64,000 nt of DNA from Planctomycetaceae bacterium (lineage in GTDB: Bacteria > Planctomycetota > Phycisphaerae > SM23-33): NCBI GenBank assembly GCA_039680605.1, contig JBDKTA010000045.1, positions 1 through 64,000 on the forward strand, written 5' to 3'. Positions 18,689 to 27,658 of this stretch are shown here, piece after piece. A program made the translations under genes and the position numbers. The notes below the pieces were generated by a model that ran no database searches, was not told the DNA's origin, and saw only the letters and a program-made list of their open reading frames with translations. Numbering within the stretch: position 1 is the first letter of the stretch; each line of letters starts with the position of its first letter.

Positions 18689-19231
18689 TGAGGGTGCGCA
18701 AGCGCGGCTTCATTCCGGGCATCTTCAACTATTGCGATCGCTGGTGCGTGAATCATTCATTCCCGCCGAAAGGTCTTGAGGAAGAAGGATGATTTCTTTG
18801 CGGCCTGTAAGGCCGTCGGCAAGACAGCCCAGGCCAGAGGCCCCAGGCCGGCGGCCTGGGTAACGGGTCCGCTGTGCCGCTCAGCCCTGAAGGGGCGATG
18901 CAAAATGAGGGCCTAAGCGGCGCCTTCAGTGTCTGTTCTTTGCATCGCTCTTACAGAGCTTCTACAGCAACCGGCATGCCCCCAGGGCGGCGCAACTCGC
19001 TGCGCTCGTCGCTCTGCCCTGGGCTGACTTGCCAGCGGCCTTTCAGGCCGCAACTACCACCCATTGCCTCAGCGTCCTCAGCGACCTCAGCGGCTCATCC
19101 ATCCACCATCCATGCATCCATCCATCCATCCATCCATCCATCCATCCACCCATCCATCCACCCATCCATTGCTCCCGCGCCGGTTGCCCGTTAACATGCG
19201 CCCGCCTTGCCTTGATTACGGGAGAACGCCT
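18689..19231. repeat. 543-bp gene-free stretch: MN REP-like block, ME half, (CATC)n
   Basis: No gene supported. Bases about 18795-19055 form an MN block of short facing repeats (GCGGCCTGTAAGGCCG / CGGCCTTTCAGGCCGC; CCCAGGGCGG / CTGCCCTGGG; GCCCTGAAGGGGCGATGCA). An ME half (CAGCGTCCTCAGCGACC, 19073-19092) and a (CATC)n tract (19095-19172) follow. Open frames through the tract encode [11 protein letters not shown] and are not proteins. Confidence 0.8.
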
Positions 19232-20359
19232 GTGACGGAACTGCAACGCTTCAAAGCGGTGGTGCGATTCGAGCGGCCGGATTACTGGCCGCTGTATACG
19301 CTGGGCGGGCTGGGGTACATCCACGGCGGGGGGCTGGTCAATCTGCACCGCCAGGGCCTGCCCGCGGAGGTCAATGACGTCGAGGCCTGGTGCCGCTTCT
19401 TCGGGCAGGCGACGTTCGACCACCTGGCCGGGATCGGGGCCGACTGCCCGGGCGTCAAGACCGAGACCTGGCGCGAGGGCGGCTTTGAGTTTGTCCGCAG
19501 CGAGACCGGGGCCCTGACGCGGCAGGTGATCGACAACGACCTGGCGTACTCGATGCCGGACTTTATCGAGTTCGACGTGCGCGACCGCGCGTCGTGGGAG
19601 AAATACAAAGAGCTCACCACGCCGCGCCGCAAAGACCTGGCGCTGCTGGAGGACTGGAAGAAGCGGTTTGCCCATCGCAAGCGGCCGCTGATGGTCTGGG
19701 GCGGCGGCACGTGGGGCTGGGCTCGCCAGCTCATGGGCCCCGAGCGGGCGCTGCTGGCGGTGTACGACGACCCGGCGTTGCTGCAGGACATGATCGACCA
19801 CTTTCTGTGGGTCATGGAAGAGTTCACGTTCCCCGTGCTCGAGGCCCTGAGGCCCGAGGCGATCCTCGGCTGGGAAGACTTCGCCTACAACCACGGGATG
19901 CTCATCAGCCCGGCGGCGTTCCGCAAGTTCTGCGCGAACTACTACCATCGCGTAGCCGAGGTGGCGTGGGACTGCGGGGCCGAGCTGCTCATCGTCGATT
20001 GCGACGGCAAGGTGGACGAGTTCTGCCCGCTGCTGGAGGAAGTCGGCTGGAACGGCAATTGGCCGCTGGAGCAGGTGTGCGGCAATCCGATCCTGGACTA
20101 CCGCCGCCGCCAGAGCGACTTTGTTTTCGGCGGGGGGATCGAGAAGGAGATCGTCAACGTCGGCAGCAGCCCCGAACGCATCGAGCGCGAGCTCGTGCCC
20201 CGGATCCCCGAGATGCTCGAGCAGGGCGGCTTCATGCCGATGTTCGACCACGCCCTGCAGGTGGACGTGAGCTACGAGAATCTCTGCCGCTGCTTCACCC
20301 GCCTGCACGAAATCTGCGGCAGCCCGGAAGACCTGGGGGCGTTTCCTCGGATTTATTAA
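19232..20359 (+). CDS. Uroporphyrinogen decarboxylase-like protein (MtaA/CmuA family)
   Basis: 375 aa from GTG 19232, with GGGAGAA 6 nt upstream. The upstream in-frame extension is encoded by a CATC microsatellite and rejected. UroD fold: [13 protein letters not shown] near the N-terminus, [40 protein letters not shown] (the 'DDlg...g..iSPe.fref' region) and [21 protein letters not shown]. This branch includes corrinoid methyltransferases (MtaA, CmuA) and uncharacterised planctomycete sugar-cluster members. The fold is clear; haem synthesis is unlikely because a second divergent copy faces it at 20472 and both sit among glycan genes. Confidence 0.82.
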   Translation: MTELQRFKAVVRFERPDYWPLYTLGGLGYIHGGGLVNLHRQGLPAEVNDVEAWCRFFGQATFDHLAGIGADCPGVKTETWREGGFEFVRSETGALTRQVIDNDLAYSMPDFIEFDVRDRASWEKYKELTTPRRKDLALLEDWKKRFAHRKRPLMVWGGGTWGWARQLMGPERALLAVYDDPALLQDMIDHFLWVMEEFTFPVLEALRPEAILGWEDFAYNHGMLISPAAFRKFCANYYHRVAEVAWDCGAELLIVDCDGKVDEFCPLLEEVGWNGNWPLEQVCGNPILDYRRRQSDFVFGGGIEKEIVNVGSSPERIERELVPRIPEMLEQGGFMPMFDHALQVDVSYENLCRCFTRLHEICGSPEDLGAFPRIY

Positions 20360-20535
20360 CCGCAGAGGTCGCAGAGGACGCAGAGGGGGAGGAAGATGGG
20401 AATAATGGAATGATGGAATATTGAATATTGGAAATTGGAATTGAGTGCCGCGGCACTATTCCATCATTCCATTATTCCATCATTCCGTTTTCACTTCCCC
20501 CCTCCGCGTCCTCTGCGATCTCTGCGGTGAACCGG
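20357..20535. repeat. Nested inverted repeat ME-MA-MA'-ME'
   Basis: ME (CCGCAGAGGTCGCAGAGG, 20360-20392), MA (GGAATAATGGAATGATGG, 20398-20418), inverse MA (CCATCATTCCATTATTCC, 20459-20486), inverse ME (CCTCTGCGATCTCTGCGG, 20510-20528). It lies between convergent UroD-like genes and overlaps the 3' end of the minus-strand gene. Confidence 0.88.
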
Positions 20536-21554
20536 CTGCGGTGGGCGGTGCCGTAGCGGATGGATTCGTCGAGGTAGGCTTCGATGTTCTCGAAGGGGGT
20601 GCCTCGGACGATGCCGTTGCCGGCGGCCATGCACATCCCGCCGCCGGGGGCGTCGAAGGTGTCGATGAGGTGTCGCACCTCGGCGCGGACGTCGTCGGGC
20701 GTGCCTTCCTGCAGGATGTGCTGCACGTCGAATCCGACCAGGAAGGTCATACGGTCGCCGAAGCGGCGGGCGACGGCGGCCTCGTCCATCGTGTGTTTCT
20801 GCACGGGGTGAAAGACGCTCACGCCGGCGGCGATCAGGTCGTCCATGATTTCGGTGTTATTGCCGCAGGAGTGCAGCCAGAAGTGCATGCCATTGTCGCG
20901 GCAGAGCTTGCCGATGCGGCTGTAGTACGGTTTTAAAAACTCGCGGAAGTGGTCGGGCTTCATCATGAGCTGGCGCTGGTTGCCCAGGTCGTCGCTGGTC
21001 CAGAACCCGTCGGGCTTGAAGGTGCGGATGGCGCGGCGGATGTAGCCCTCGTACAGCGTACACAGGGCGTCGTGGAGGCGATGCACCTCGTCGCCGTGGA
21101 GGTAGTAGTCGGTCATCAGCCCTTCCATCCCGCGCAGCGACCACGGGCGTTCGAAGAACAGCCCCCACCAGCCGAATAGCATGTACATGTTCCGGCGGCG
21201 GTTCTCTTCGACGTGCTCGATGCCGTACAGCCCCAGGGCGGGGTTCTCCGGGTCGGGCAGCTTGGCGATGAACTCGTCGAGATGTTTCCAGTCGGGGATG
21301 ACGGCATTGGAGTCGTGCCCCGCCCCGGCGCGGGCGCTCCAGGACAGGCCCATCTCGTGCGGGTTCAGGGGCGAGATCATGACCTCGCCGAAATCCTCGG
21401 GATATTTCTCAAGCTCGCGCAGACGCTCGCCATACTGCTCCCAAAGCCCCTCGCCCCACCATCGCGAGCGGACCATGGGAATGCGACAAGGTCCTTTGCG
21501 TTCCACGGCCTTGATGACTTCTTCACGGGGGAGGGGAGCATAGATATCGGTCAT
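20472..21554 (-). CDS. Uroporphyrinogen decarboxylase-like protein (MtaA/CmuA family), C-terminus extended by repeats
   Basis: 360 aa. UroD-like motifs: FWTSDDLGNQRQLMMKPDHF (the 'ddlg.q....sP..f' region), a LWLHSCGNN segment (HSCGN), and MCMAAGNGI near the C-terminus. It is divergent from the plus-strand copy at 19232. The last 19 residues (FTAEIAEDAEGG then SENGMME) are translated from modules ME and MA, and the TAA stop lies in MA, so the native end was replaced by repeat sequence. Likely a corrinoid or methyltransferase-type role or an unknown reaction in sugar catabolism; classic haem decarboxylase activity is less likely. Confidence 0.82.
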   Translation of the reverse strand: MTDIYAPLPREEVIKAVERKGPCRIPMVRSRWWGEGLWEQYGERLRELEKYPEDFGEVMISPLNPHEMGLSWSARAGAGHDSNAVIPDWKHLDEFIAKLPDPENPALGLYGIEHVEENRRRNMYMLFGWWGLFFERPWSLRGMEGLMTDYYLHGDEVHRLHDALCTLYEGYIRRAIRTFKPDGFWTSDDLGNQRQLMMKPDHFREFLKPYYSRIGKLCRDNGMHFWLHSCGNNTEIMDDLIAAGVSVFHPVQKHTMDEAAVARRFGDRMTFLVGFDVQHILQEGTPDDVRAEVRHLIDTFDAPGGGMCMAAGNGIVRGTPFENIEAYLDESIRYGTAHRSRFTAEIAEDAEGGSENGMME

Positions 21555-21705
21555 TTGCTATTCCTAAAGACGCCAAGCCGCAAGCGGCGCAGCCATGCCA
21601 TTATTCCATTATTCCATTCTTCCATCATTCCGCACCGCCATGGCGACCCGCATGAAACAACAACGCGTGTCGCCATGCCACCCAGCCAACATTCCATTCT
21701 TTCCA
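21555..21705. repeat. Composite repeat gap: MM, MA, MB, MA
   Basis: MM hairpin GCCAAGCCGCAAGCGGCG (21571-21588), MA strings (21597-21632 and 21690-21722) and an MB palindrome (about 21639-21683) fill the gap. The second MA overlaps the end of ileS. Confidence 0.8.
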
Positions 21706-24678
21706 TCATTCCGTTGTTCCGCTCTTGAGTTCTTTCATCACCCCCGCGTCGCGGGCGGAGAGGTCGGGGTAGTCGCTGTCGGAGCCGACGTCGGGGCGGC
21801 GTTTCCAGCTTCGGGCGCAGCGGTCGTATCGCTCTCGGGTGTCGAGCACCTCGACTTCGACCGTCACGCCCTCGGCCAGTTCTGCCCGCTCGACGCGGGC
21901 GAACCCGACGCCCAGCAGGTCTTCCAGCTCGCGGATATACGTGTCGATGAGATCGGCTGCGCCGTCGCGGCCTTTGGCGACGCGGAAGACCGCCTCGGCG
22001 TCGAGGGAGTTCTTGACGCCCTCGCCGCGGAGCTTTTCGAGCTTGCCCAGCCCCTCGCCCCGCAGGTCCATCAGACGGTCCCAGATCCATTGCGGGCCCG
22101 GCTGGAGCTGGTCGCTGGTGAAGGTGCCCAGGTCGATGTTGGAGGGGCGCATCTCGTCGGCGATGGCGAGCATGTCGGCGTCGGCCTCGGGCAGCAGGGC
22201 CAGGTGTACGCTTTGCGGTTCGTCGGCGGGGCGGTTGGGAATGGCCGCCCAGGCCTCCTCAGCGGTGTGCGGCATGATCGGCGCCAGCAGCTTGACCAGC
22301 GCCATGAGCATCCGGTGGATGACGGTCTGCGTGGCGCGGCGGCGCAGGGCGTTGGGGCTCTCGCAGTAGAGGCGGTCCTTGACGGCCGAGAGGTACACGC
22401 TGGAGGCCTGCACGGTGCAGAACTCGTAGATCATTCGCGTGGCGCGGTGGAACTCGTAGGCGTCAAACGCCGCCCGCACGTCGCGGACGAGGCGGTTGAG
22501 CTCGAGGCTCATCCAGCGGTCGACGCTGTGGTCGGCCGCCTCGGTGGCGTCGGCGGCCGGGGCGAAGTCAAAGCACGAGCCCATGCAGAACCGCAGCGTA
22601 TTGCGGATTTTCTTGTAGGCTTCGTCGGACTGCAGGATCAGGCTCTCGCTGCAGCGGATGTCGTCCTGGTAGTTCTGGCTGGCGACCCAGAGCCGCAGCA
22701 CGTCGGCGCCGCGCTTGTTAAGCTGCTCGACGGCGTCGACGGCGTTGCCCAGAGACTTGCTCATCTTGTAGCCGTCTTCGGTGACGACGAACCCGTGGGT
22801 GAGCACCGTCTTGAAGGGCGCCTTGCCTCGCGTGCCCAGCGCCGGCAGCAGCGAGAGCTGGAACCATCCGCGGTGCTGGTCGGAGCCTTCCAGGTACAGG
22901 TCGACGGGAATGTCGCTGACGAGCCCGCGCTGGATGGCGGCCGCAAACCAGCTCGAGCCCGACTCGAACCACACGTCAAAGATGTCGCCGCCCTTTTGCA
23001 GCGAGTCGATGGGAAAAACGTCGGAGGCTGGGGCGTAGTCGTCGGAATCGATGCTGTACCCGGCCAGCAGTTCGGCCGGGGTTCGCGTAAACCAGGCGTC
23101 GGAGCCTTCGCGGGCGACGACGGCCGCCACCGCGCGCACGCTGTCTGCGGTCATCAGCACCTCGCCGCGCTGATTCATGAAGGCGGGGATGGGCAGGCCC
23201 CAGCTACGCTGTCGCGAGATGCACCAGTCGGGACGGCTGGCGAGCATGCCCTCGATCCGGTTGCGGCCCCAGGCGGGGATGAACCGCACGCCGCCGTCGT
23301 CGGCGTCGCGCGTGCAGACGTCCAACGCCATCTGCCGCAGCGAGGTATTGCCGCCGGCGGGCATGGTGTCGACGCCGATGAACCACTGCTCGGTGGCGCG
23401 GAAGATCGTCGGCGTCTTGCTGCGCCAGTCGTGCGGGTACGAGTGCCGGATCGGCTCCTGCAGCACGAGTGCGCCGTCGGCTTTCAGTCGCTCGCAGATG
23501 AGCCCGTTGGCGTCCCAGACGCTCCTGCCGCGGATGAACTCGGGCGCGGTCTCGTCGAACGTGCCGTCGGCTTGCACGGGGCAGTAGATCTCCAGGCCGT
23601 GCTTGAGCCCGCTGGCGTAGTCCTCCAGGCCGTGCCCGGGAGCCGTATGCACCAGGCCCGTGCCGTCCTCGAGCGTGACGTAGTCCGCCGAGATCACCGG
23701 GCAGGTCTTGCCCTCCAGCAGCGGGTGGCGGTAGGTCAGGGCGGCCGAAAGCAGTTCGTCGCCGCTCAACGTGGCCACGATCTTATGGCTGCGCAGGTAT
23801 TCAGGGCGCGCCGCCTTGACGGCCGCCAGCACGGTCTCGACGCGGGCGCGGGCCATCACCAGCGTGAGCGGCCCGTCGGAGGTTTCGCAGGCGACGCAGG
23901 CGTAGCCGATCGCCGGCCCGGCCGCCACGGCCAGGTTGGCCGGCAGGGTCCAGGGCGTGGTGGTCCAGACGAGCAGGCAGGCCTGGCCGGTGACGTTGGG
24001 CAACGTGCCGCTGACCACGGGCAGGGCCACGTAGACGCTGGGGTCGGTGCGGTCGTGATATTCCAGTTCCGCGTCGGCCAGGGCGGTGCGGTTCTCGATC
24101 GACCAGTGGACGGGCTTGAGCTGGCGGTAGACCAGGCCCTGCTCGATGAGGTTGGCGAAGACCTCGAGCACGGCGGCCTCGTACTGCTTGTCCATCGTGA
24201 TGTACGGGTGGTCGAAGTCACCCATGACGCCGAGGCGCTGGAATTGCTCGGCCTGGATTTTGGCGTACTTCTGCGCGTGCTCGCCGCAGAGGCGGCGGAT
24301 GACCGTCGCCGGCAGCGTGTGGATCTTCTCGCCGAGCTGCTCGACGATCTTCTGCTCGATGGGCTGGCCGTGGCAGTCCCAGCCGTGGATATACGGGCCG
24401 GTGTCCAGGCCGGACATCGTCTTGATGCGCACGACGAGGTCTTTGAGCACCTTGTTGAGCACGTGCCCCATGTGCGGCTGACCGTTGGCGTACGGCGGGC
24501 CGTCGTGCAGGATGAAGCGCTGGGCCCCGCGTCGGGCATCGCGAATCTTGCCCTGGAGGTTTTCCTGCTTCCACTTGGCCTGGACGGCGGGCTCTTTCTG
24601 CAGCAGTCCCGCCCGCATGTCGAAAGCCGTCTGCGGCAGATTCAGTGTGTCCTTGTACGCGTTCTTTTGCTCACTCAT
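21706..24678 (-). CDS. ileS: Isoleucine--tRNA ligase
   Basis: 990 aa from ATG 24678 (MSEQKNAYKDTLNLP), a typical IleRS start. It charges tRNA-Ile with isoleucine in the cytoplasm. Class I signatures are complete: PPYANGQPHMGHVLNK (HIGH as HMGH) and YKMSKSLGNAVDAVEQL (KMSKS). The editing domain and alpha-helical anticodon-binding domain follow. The C-terminal zinc ribbon is degenerate: where bacterial enzymes have C-x2-C-W ... C-x2-C, this one has RCARSWKRRPDVG ... LSARDAGV, keeping one cysteine of four. The last residues SGTTE and the stop come from an MA repeat. No T-box is visible upstream, only an MH hairpin. Confidence 0.97.
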   Translation of the reverse strand: MSEQKNAYKDTLNLPQTAFDMRAGLLQKEPAVQAKWKQENLQGKIRDARRGAQRFILHDGPPYANGQPHMGHVLNKVLKDLVVRIKTMSGLDTGPYIHGWDCHGQPIEQKIVEQLGEKIHTLPATVIRRLCGEHAQKYAKIQAEQFQRLGVMGDFDHPYITMDKQYEAAVLEVFANLIEQGLVYRQLKPVHWSIENRTALADAELEYHDRTDPSVYVALPVVSGTLPNVTGQACLLVWTTTPWTLPANLAVAAGPAIGYACVACETSDGPLTLVMARARVETVLAAVKAARPEYLRSHKIVATLSGDELLSAALTYRHPLLEGKTCPVISADYVTLEDGTGLVHTAPGHGLEDYASGLKHGLEIYCPVQADGTFDETAPEFIRGRSVWDANGLICERLKADGALVLQEPIRHSYPHDWRSKTPTIFRATEQWFIGVDTMPAGGNTSLRQMALDVCTRDADDGGVRFIPAWGRNRIEGMLASRPDWCISRQRSWGLPIPAFMNQRGEVLMTADSVRAVAAVVAREGSDAWFTRTPAELLAGYSIDSDDYAPASDVFPIDSLQKGGDIFDVWFESGSSWFAAAIQRGLVSDIPVDLYLEGSDQHRGWFQLSLLPALGTRGKAPFKTVLTHGFVVTEDGYKMSKSLGNAVDAVEQLNKRGADVLRLWVASQNYQDDIRCSESLILQSDEAYKKIRNTLRFCMGSCFDFAPAADATEAADHSVDRWMSLELNRLVRDVRAAFDAYEFHRATRMIYEFCTVQASSVYLSAVKDRLYCESPNALRRRATQTVIHRMLMALVKLLAPIMPHTAEEAWAAIPNRPADEPQSVHLALLPEADADMLAIADEMRPSNIDLGTFTSDQLQPGPQWIWDRLMDLRGEGLGKLEKLRGEGVKNSLDAEAVFRVAKGRDGAADLIDTYIRELEDLLGVGFARVERAELAEGVTVEVEVLDTRERYDRCARSWKRRPDVGSDSDYPDLSARDAGVMKELKSGTTE

Positions 24679-24828
24679 CGCTGACTCCCAAACCAAAGGT
24701 GCCGTGGCGGGAGGTCCAAAGGACCGACAGCCACGACTCATTCGCAAGACCGTCGTGGGGGGGGCGGGCTCTTCACGCCCGCCGCCACGGCACCCGAGCG
24801 GTCATTATTATGGCCCGCGCGGGCGGCG
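24679..24828. repeat. MH inverted repeat upstream of ileS
   Basis: GGTGCCGTGGC (24698-24708) with AGCCACGAC (24729-24737) faces GTCGTGG (24752-24758) and GCCACGGCACC (24784-24794), a two-step hairpin between the MATE gene and ileS. Confidence 0.75.
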
Positions 24829-26229
24829 TCAATGCGTCGACAAAAGGTCGATCTTGCGCCAGGCCCCGCGCTCGAACCTTCCGGCGAAAAGAAATCCCAG
24901 CACGATCACGTAAAACGTTCCGGCGATCCAGGGCCCCAGGCTCTCCAACCCCGGCAGCCAGGTGACGGTGGCATAGCCCAACCCCAGTACAGCGGTCATG
25001 CTCAGCATCACCGTGACGGTCATCGCCCACAGCGTGTCTCCGGCCCCGCGCAGCGCCCCCAGATAGATGATGCCGATGGCGTCGAACAACTGGAACACCG
25101 CCGCCAGGATCATCACCTTGCTGCCGATGTCCATGATCGTAGTGATCTGCTCGGGCGTGTACGACTCGGTGCCGTACTTGATGAAGAAGTAAATCAGCGG
25201 ATGGCGGAAGATCAGGAACGCCGCTCCGCAGAGGCCCATGTAGATCATCGCCAGCGCCACCCCCGAGTGGACGCGCTTGCGCGCCAGATGCGGTTGCCCC
25301 TGGGCGATGTACCGCCCGACGATGGCGGCGATAGCGGCGCCGATCCCGACCGCCGGCATGAACGAAAGCTGCATGTACCGCATGGCGAAAGAGCCGGCCG
25401 CCATCTGCTCGGCCCCGAACATCCCGGCCAGCTTGCCGATCAGCACGGTCCAGATGAACACGTCGATGGTGAATTGCAGCCCGGCCGGCCAGCCGATGCG
25501 GATCAGGTCCGCGATCTGGCGCCACTGGACGGAGCGCAGCGTCCACGTGCCGTACTGGGCATGGATGCGCCCCGAGAGGAACCTGCCCATGAGGATGCCC
25601 GTCAGAAGCGCCCAACTGGCCACCGTGGCGATGGCGGCGCCTTCCAGGCCCATCGCCGGGAACCCCCAGTTGCCCAGCACCAGGACGTAATCGCCCACGA
25701 GGTTCACGGCGTTGGCCAGCACCGACGCCACCAGCAAAATGCGCGGGCGGTGGATGCCGTAGAAGAACTCCGCCAACGCCCGCGCCCATAGCGACAGGAT
25801 CATGCTGAAGGTCATGTAGCGGAAATACAGGACCTCAGCGTCGCGGACCGCCTCGGTGTGTTCGGCGTAGAGCAGCGTCAGCAGCGGCCGAGCGCCGAAC
25901 GCCATCGGCACCACGACCAGGTACGCCACCAGCCCCAGCAGCATTCCCGCCCAGGCATACTGCCCGCAGCGGCGATGGCGCCCCGCGCCGTAGTTCTGGG
26001 CCACGAACGTGCTCAGCACGCCGATGAGCCCGCTGGCGAAACTCTCGGGGATGAACGCGGTGATCCCGCCGCTGACCTGCCCCGCCGAGGCGTCGGGGCC
26101 CGTCATGGCGACAAACCACCCGTCGACGAATCGCATGGCCGTGCTGTTGAGCAGGGTCAAGCTGATCGGCCAACTGAGGCGCAAGACCTCCCCCAGGCCC
26201 CATCGGTTTTTTGCATCCGGCAAATCCAA
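24829..26229 (-). CDS. MATE family multidrug/Na+-type efflux transporter
   Basis: 466 aa with about twelve hydrophobic helices in two similar halves. The MATE N-terminal signature is LSWPISLTLLNSTAMRFVDG, followed by GVLSTFVAQNYGAGRHRR, the conserved 'lvaQn.GAg...' loop. The second half repeats it as GAAIAAIVGRYIAQGQPHLA. It exports cationic compounds by sodium or proton antiport. The start is a TTG at 26229 preceded by AAAGGA 7 nt upstream; no ATG gives the conserved N-terminus. It lies 150 bp upstream of ileS in the same direction, and its own upstream region is a tandem MF array. Confidence 0.92.
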   Translation of the reverse strand: MDLPDAKNRWGLGEVLRLSWPISLTLLNSTAMRFVDGWFVAMTGPDASAGQVSGGITAFIPESFASGLIGVLSTFVAQNYGAGRHRRCGQYAWAGMLLGLVAYLVVVPMAFGARPLLTLLYAEHTEAVRDAEVLYFRYMTFSMILSLWARALAEFFYGIHRPRILLVASVLANAVNLVGDYVLVLGNWGFPAMGLEGAAIATVASWALLTGILMGRFLSGRIHAQYGTWTLRSVQWRQIADLIRIGWPAGLQFTIDVFIWTVLIGKLAGMFGAEQMAAGSFAMRYMQLSFMPAVGIGAAIAAIVGRYIAQGQPHLARKRVHSGVALAMIYMGLCGAAFLIFRHPLIYFFIKYGTESYTPEQITTIMDIGSKVMILAAVFQLFDAIGIIYLGALRGAGDTLWAMTVTVMLSMTAVLGLGYATVTWLPGLESLGPWIAGTFYVIVLGFLFAGRFERGAWRKIDLLSTH

Positions 26230-26281
26230 TTACGTGTCCTTTCGGGCGACAGAGTAGTCTAGCAGCGAAAGGCGAAAAGTA

Positions 26282-26489
26282 GCATGGGCTTCTTGCCCAT
26301 GAGTCTTGCTGTGTGGCATGGGCGTCCCGCCCATGCTCTTGCTGTGTGGCATGGGCGTCCCGCCCATGCTCTTGCTGTGTGGCATGGGCGTCCCGCCCAT
26401 GCTCTTGCTTCTGCCTCTGGCGGGCGGGACGCCCGCCAGTGCATGGGCGAGACGCCCATGCCACACAACTACACGGGCGGGACGCCTGT
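26282..26489. repeat. Tandem MF palindrome array, 33-bp period
   Basis: Four units of GGCATGGGCGTCCCGCCCATG plus a CTCTTGCTGTGT linker (period 33 bp, first unit variant), then inverse-oriented related palindromes (GGCGGGCGGGACGCCCGCC, GCATGGGCGAGACGCCCATG, ACGGGCGGGACGCCTGT). Spacers are identical, so this is not a CRISPR. Confidence 0.9.
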
Positions 26490-26490
26490 G

Positions 26491-27420
26491 CTACGGACGG
26501 TGAGCGGCCGGCGCGGCGGCCACGTTCGCCCGGTAGTAATGCACGTTCAACGCCTCTTTGGCGCGGGCGGGGTAGACCGCCGTGAAGACGCCTTTCTCGA
26601 TCACCAGGGCGGAGGGCTCGCCCTTGAGATCGGGCGTCATGGCCGAGTCGATCAGGATCACGCGACCGCTGCCGAACGTCGCGATTCCGTCGGTGGTGTG
26701 GCCGACCACCGCGTGTTGAACGTCGTACGCCGCGAAGGCGTCTTTGCACCGGTCGGCCACCGACGAAGCATTCTTGCTGGTCCATCCGCGGTACCATAGC
26801 GGCCCGCCGCGCCCGAGCAGCCCGCCCAGCGACCAACCGGCGTCGATGCGCGAGCGGATCGCGTCGTTGAGCTCATCCAGCGATCGGCTGGCGTATTTGC
26901 CAGGGATACCCCCATGCACGAACAGCACGTCGTTGATCTTGATGACCGCGTTGCGGCTGCGGAGCCATCGCCCGTAGCGGCCGGCGGGGCCCAGGGCGCT
27001 CTTGAGCCCGCTGCGCCCGCCGAAAGAGGCAAAGTCCGAGGCGCTGGTATAGAGATACGTGTGCTGCATCACCATCACTTCGTGATTGCCCAGGAGCTGG
27101 TGAACCATTCCGCCGGCGGCGGCGGCCTGGGTTTCGAGCTTCATCATCAGGTCCATGCACCTGCGGGAATGGTCGCCGCGGTCGACGATGTCGCCGGTCT
27201 GCACCAGGTGCGTCCTGCCGCCGATCCAGTCGCCTTTGGCGTCGATCACCCCGGCGGCCGACAGGGCACTGACGAACTCATCGTACGCCCCATGCACGTC
27301 GCCGACGGCCACGATGCGCTCGACGCCGGTCCAGGTGTTGGGAACGCTCGCGGCTGCAAAAGAGCGTGAGGCCGCCGTGAGAAGATAGAACGCGATCAGC
27401 GGAAGGATAATTCTTGTCAC
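26491..27420 (-). CDS. Exported calcineurin-like metallophosphatase (copy 1)
   Basis: 309 aa with an N-terminal signal peptide (about residues 1-23). All phosphoesterase metal motifs are present: IVAVGDVHGAYDEF (GDxHG), LVQTGDIVDRGDHS (GDxxDRG), QLLGNHEVMV (GNHE), VLFVHGG and AVVGHTTDG. The pattern matches the PPP-type Shewanella-like phosphatases, dimetal enzymes active outside the cytoplasm. Start is GTG at 27420, 11 nt after a GGAG. It is a tandem paralogue of 27659-28588, with the same length and motif spacing. The stop lies directly against the MF array. Confidence 0.88.
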   Translation of the reverse strand: MTRIILPLIAFYLLTAASRSFAAASVPNTWTGVERIVAVGDVHGAYDEFVSALSAAGVIDAKGDWIGGRTHLVQTGDIVDRGDHSRRCMDLMMKLETQAAAAGGMVHQLLGNHEVMVMQHTYLYTSASDFASFGGRSGLKSALGPAGRYGRWLRSRNAVIKINDVLFVHGGIPGKYASRSLDELNDAIRSRIDAGWSLGGLLGRGGPLWYRGWTSKNASSVADRCKDAFAAYDVQHAVVGHTTDGIATFGSGRVILIDSAMTPDLKGEPSALVIEKGVFTAVYPARAKEALNVHYYRANVAAAPAAHRP

Positions 27421-27658
27421 TGCTCAAATCACTCCATGAAGGTCTGAACCCGGCTTAGGAAGGACCCTTACTATAGCGTAAGGGAAAGGCCCCGCGAAAT
27501 GTTTTTGAACCTGCGGCCGGGTGGCATGGCGACACGCGTTGTTCAGCGGGCCTGCCTGCCGGCAGGCAGGTCGCCATGGGTGTGCGCTGAGCATCATGGC
27601 GACCCACGAGAAACTAAAACGTGTGTCGCCATGCCACCCATCATGAACCCCGCCACCC
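27421..27658. repeat. MB composite repeat with GCCTGCCGGCAGGC palindrome
   Basis: Two interleaved MB palindromes (about 27522-27645) carrying an inserted CCTGCCTGCCGGCAGGCAGG (27550-27569). The same palindrome recurs at 38007-38026. No gene. Confidence 0.75.

Noticed and set aside
19064..19231. N-terminal extension of the UroD-like protein
   Set aside because: Codons are a CATC microsatellite (HPSIHPSI); GTG 19232 with a good ribosome-binding site marks the real start.
21595..24684. Long open frame antisense to ileS
   Set aside because: ileS has full class I synthetase motifs on the other strand; the frame has no recognisable domain and starts in repeats.
24679..24828. T-box or other leader for ileS
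   Set aside because: The hairpin is an MH repeat seen at two other loci with no common gene; no specifier loop or T-box sequence is visible.
26282..26489. CRISPR array
   Set aside because: Units repeat every 33 bp but the linkers between palindromes are identical, not unique spacers, and no cas gene is near.
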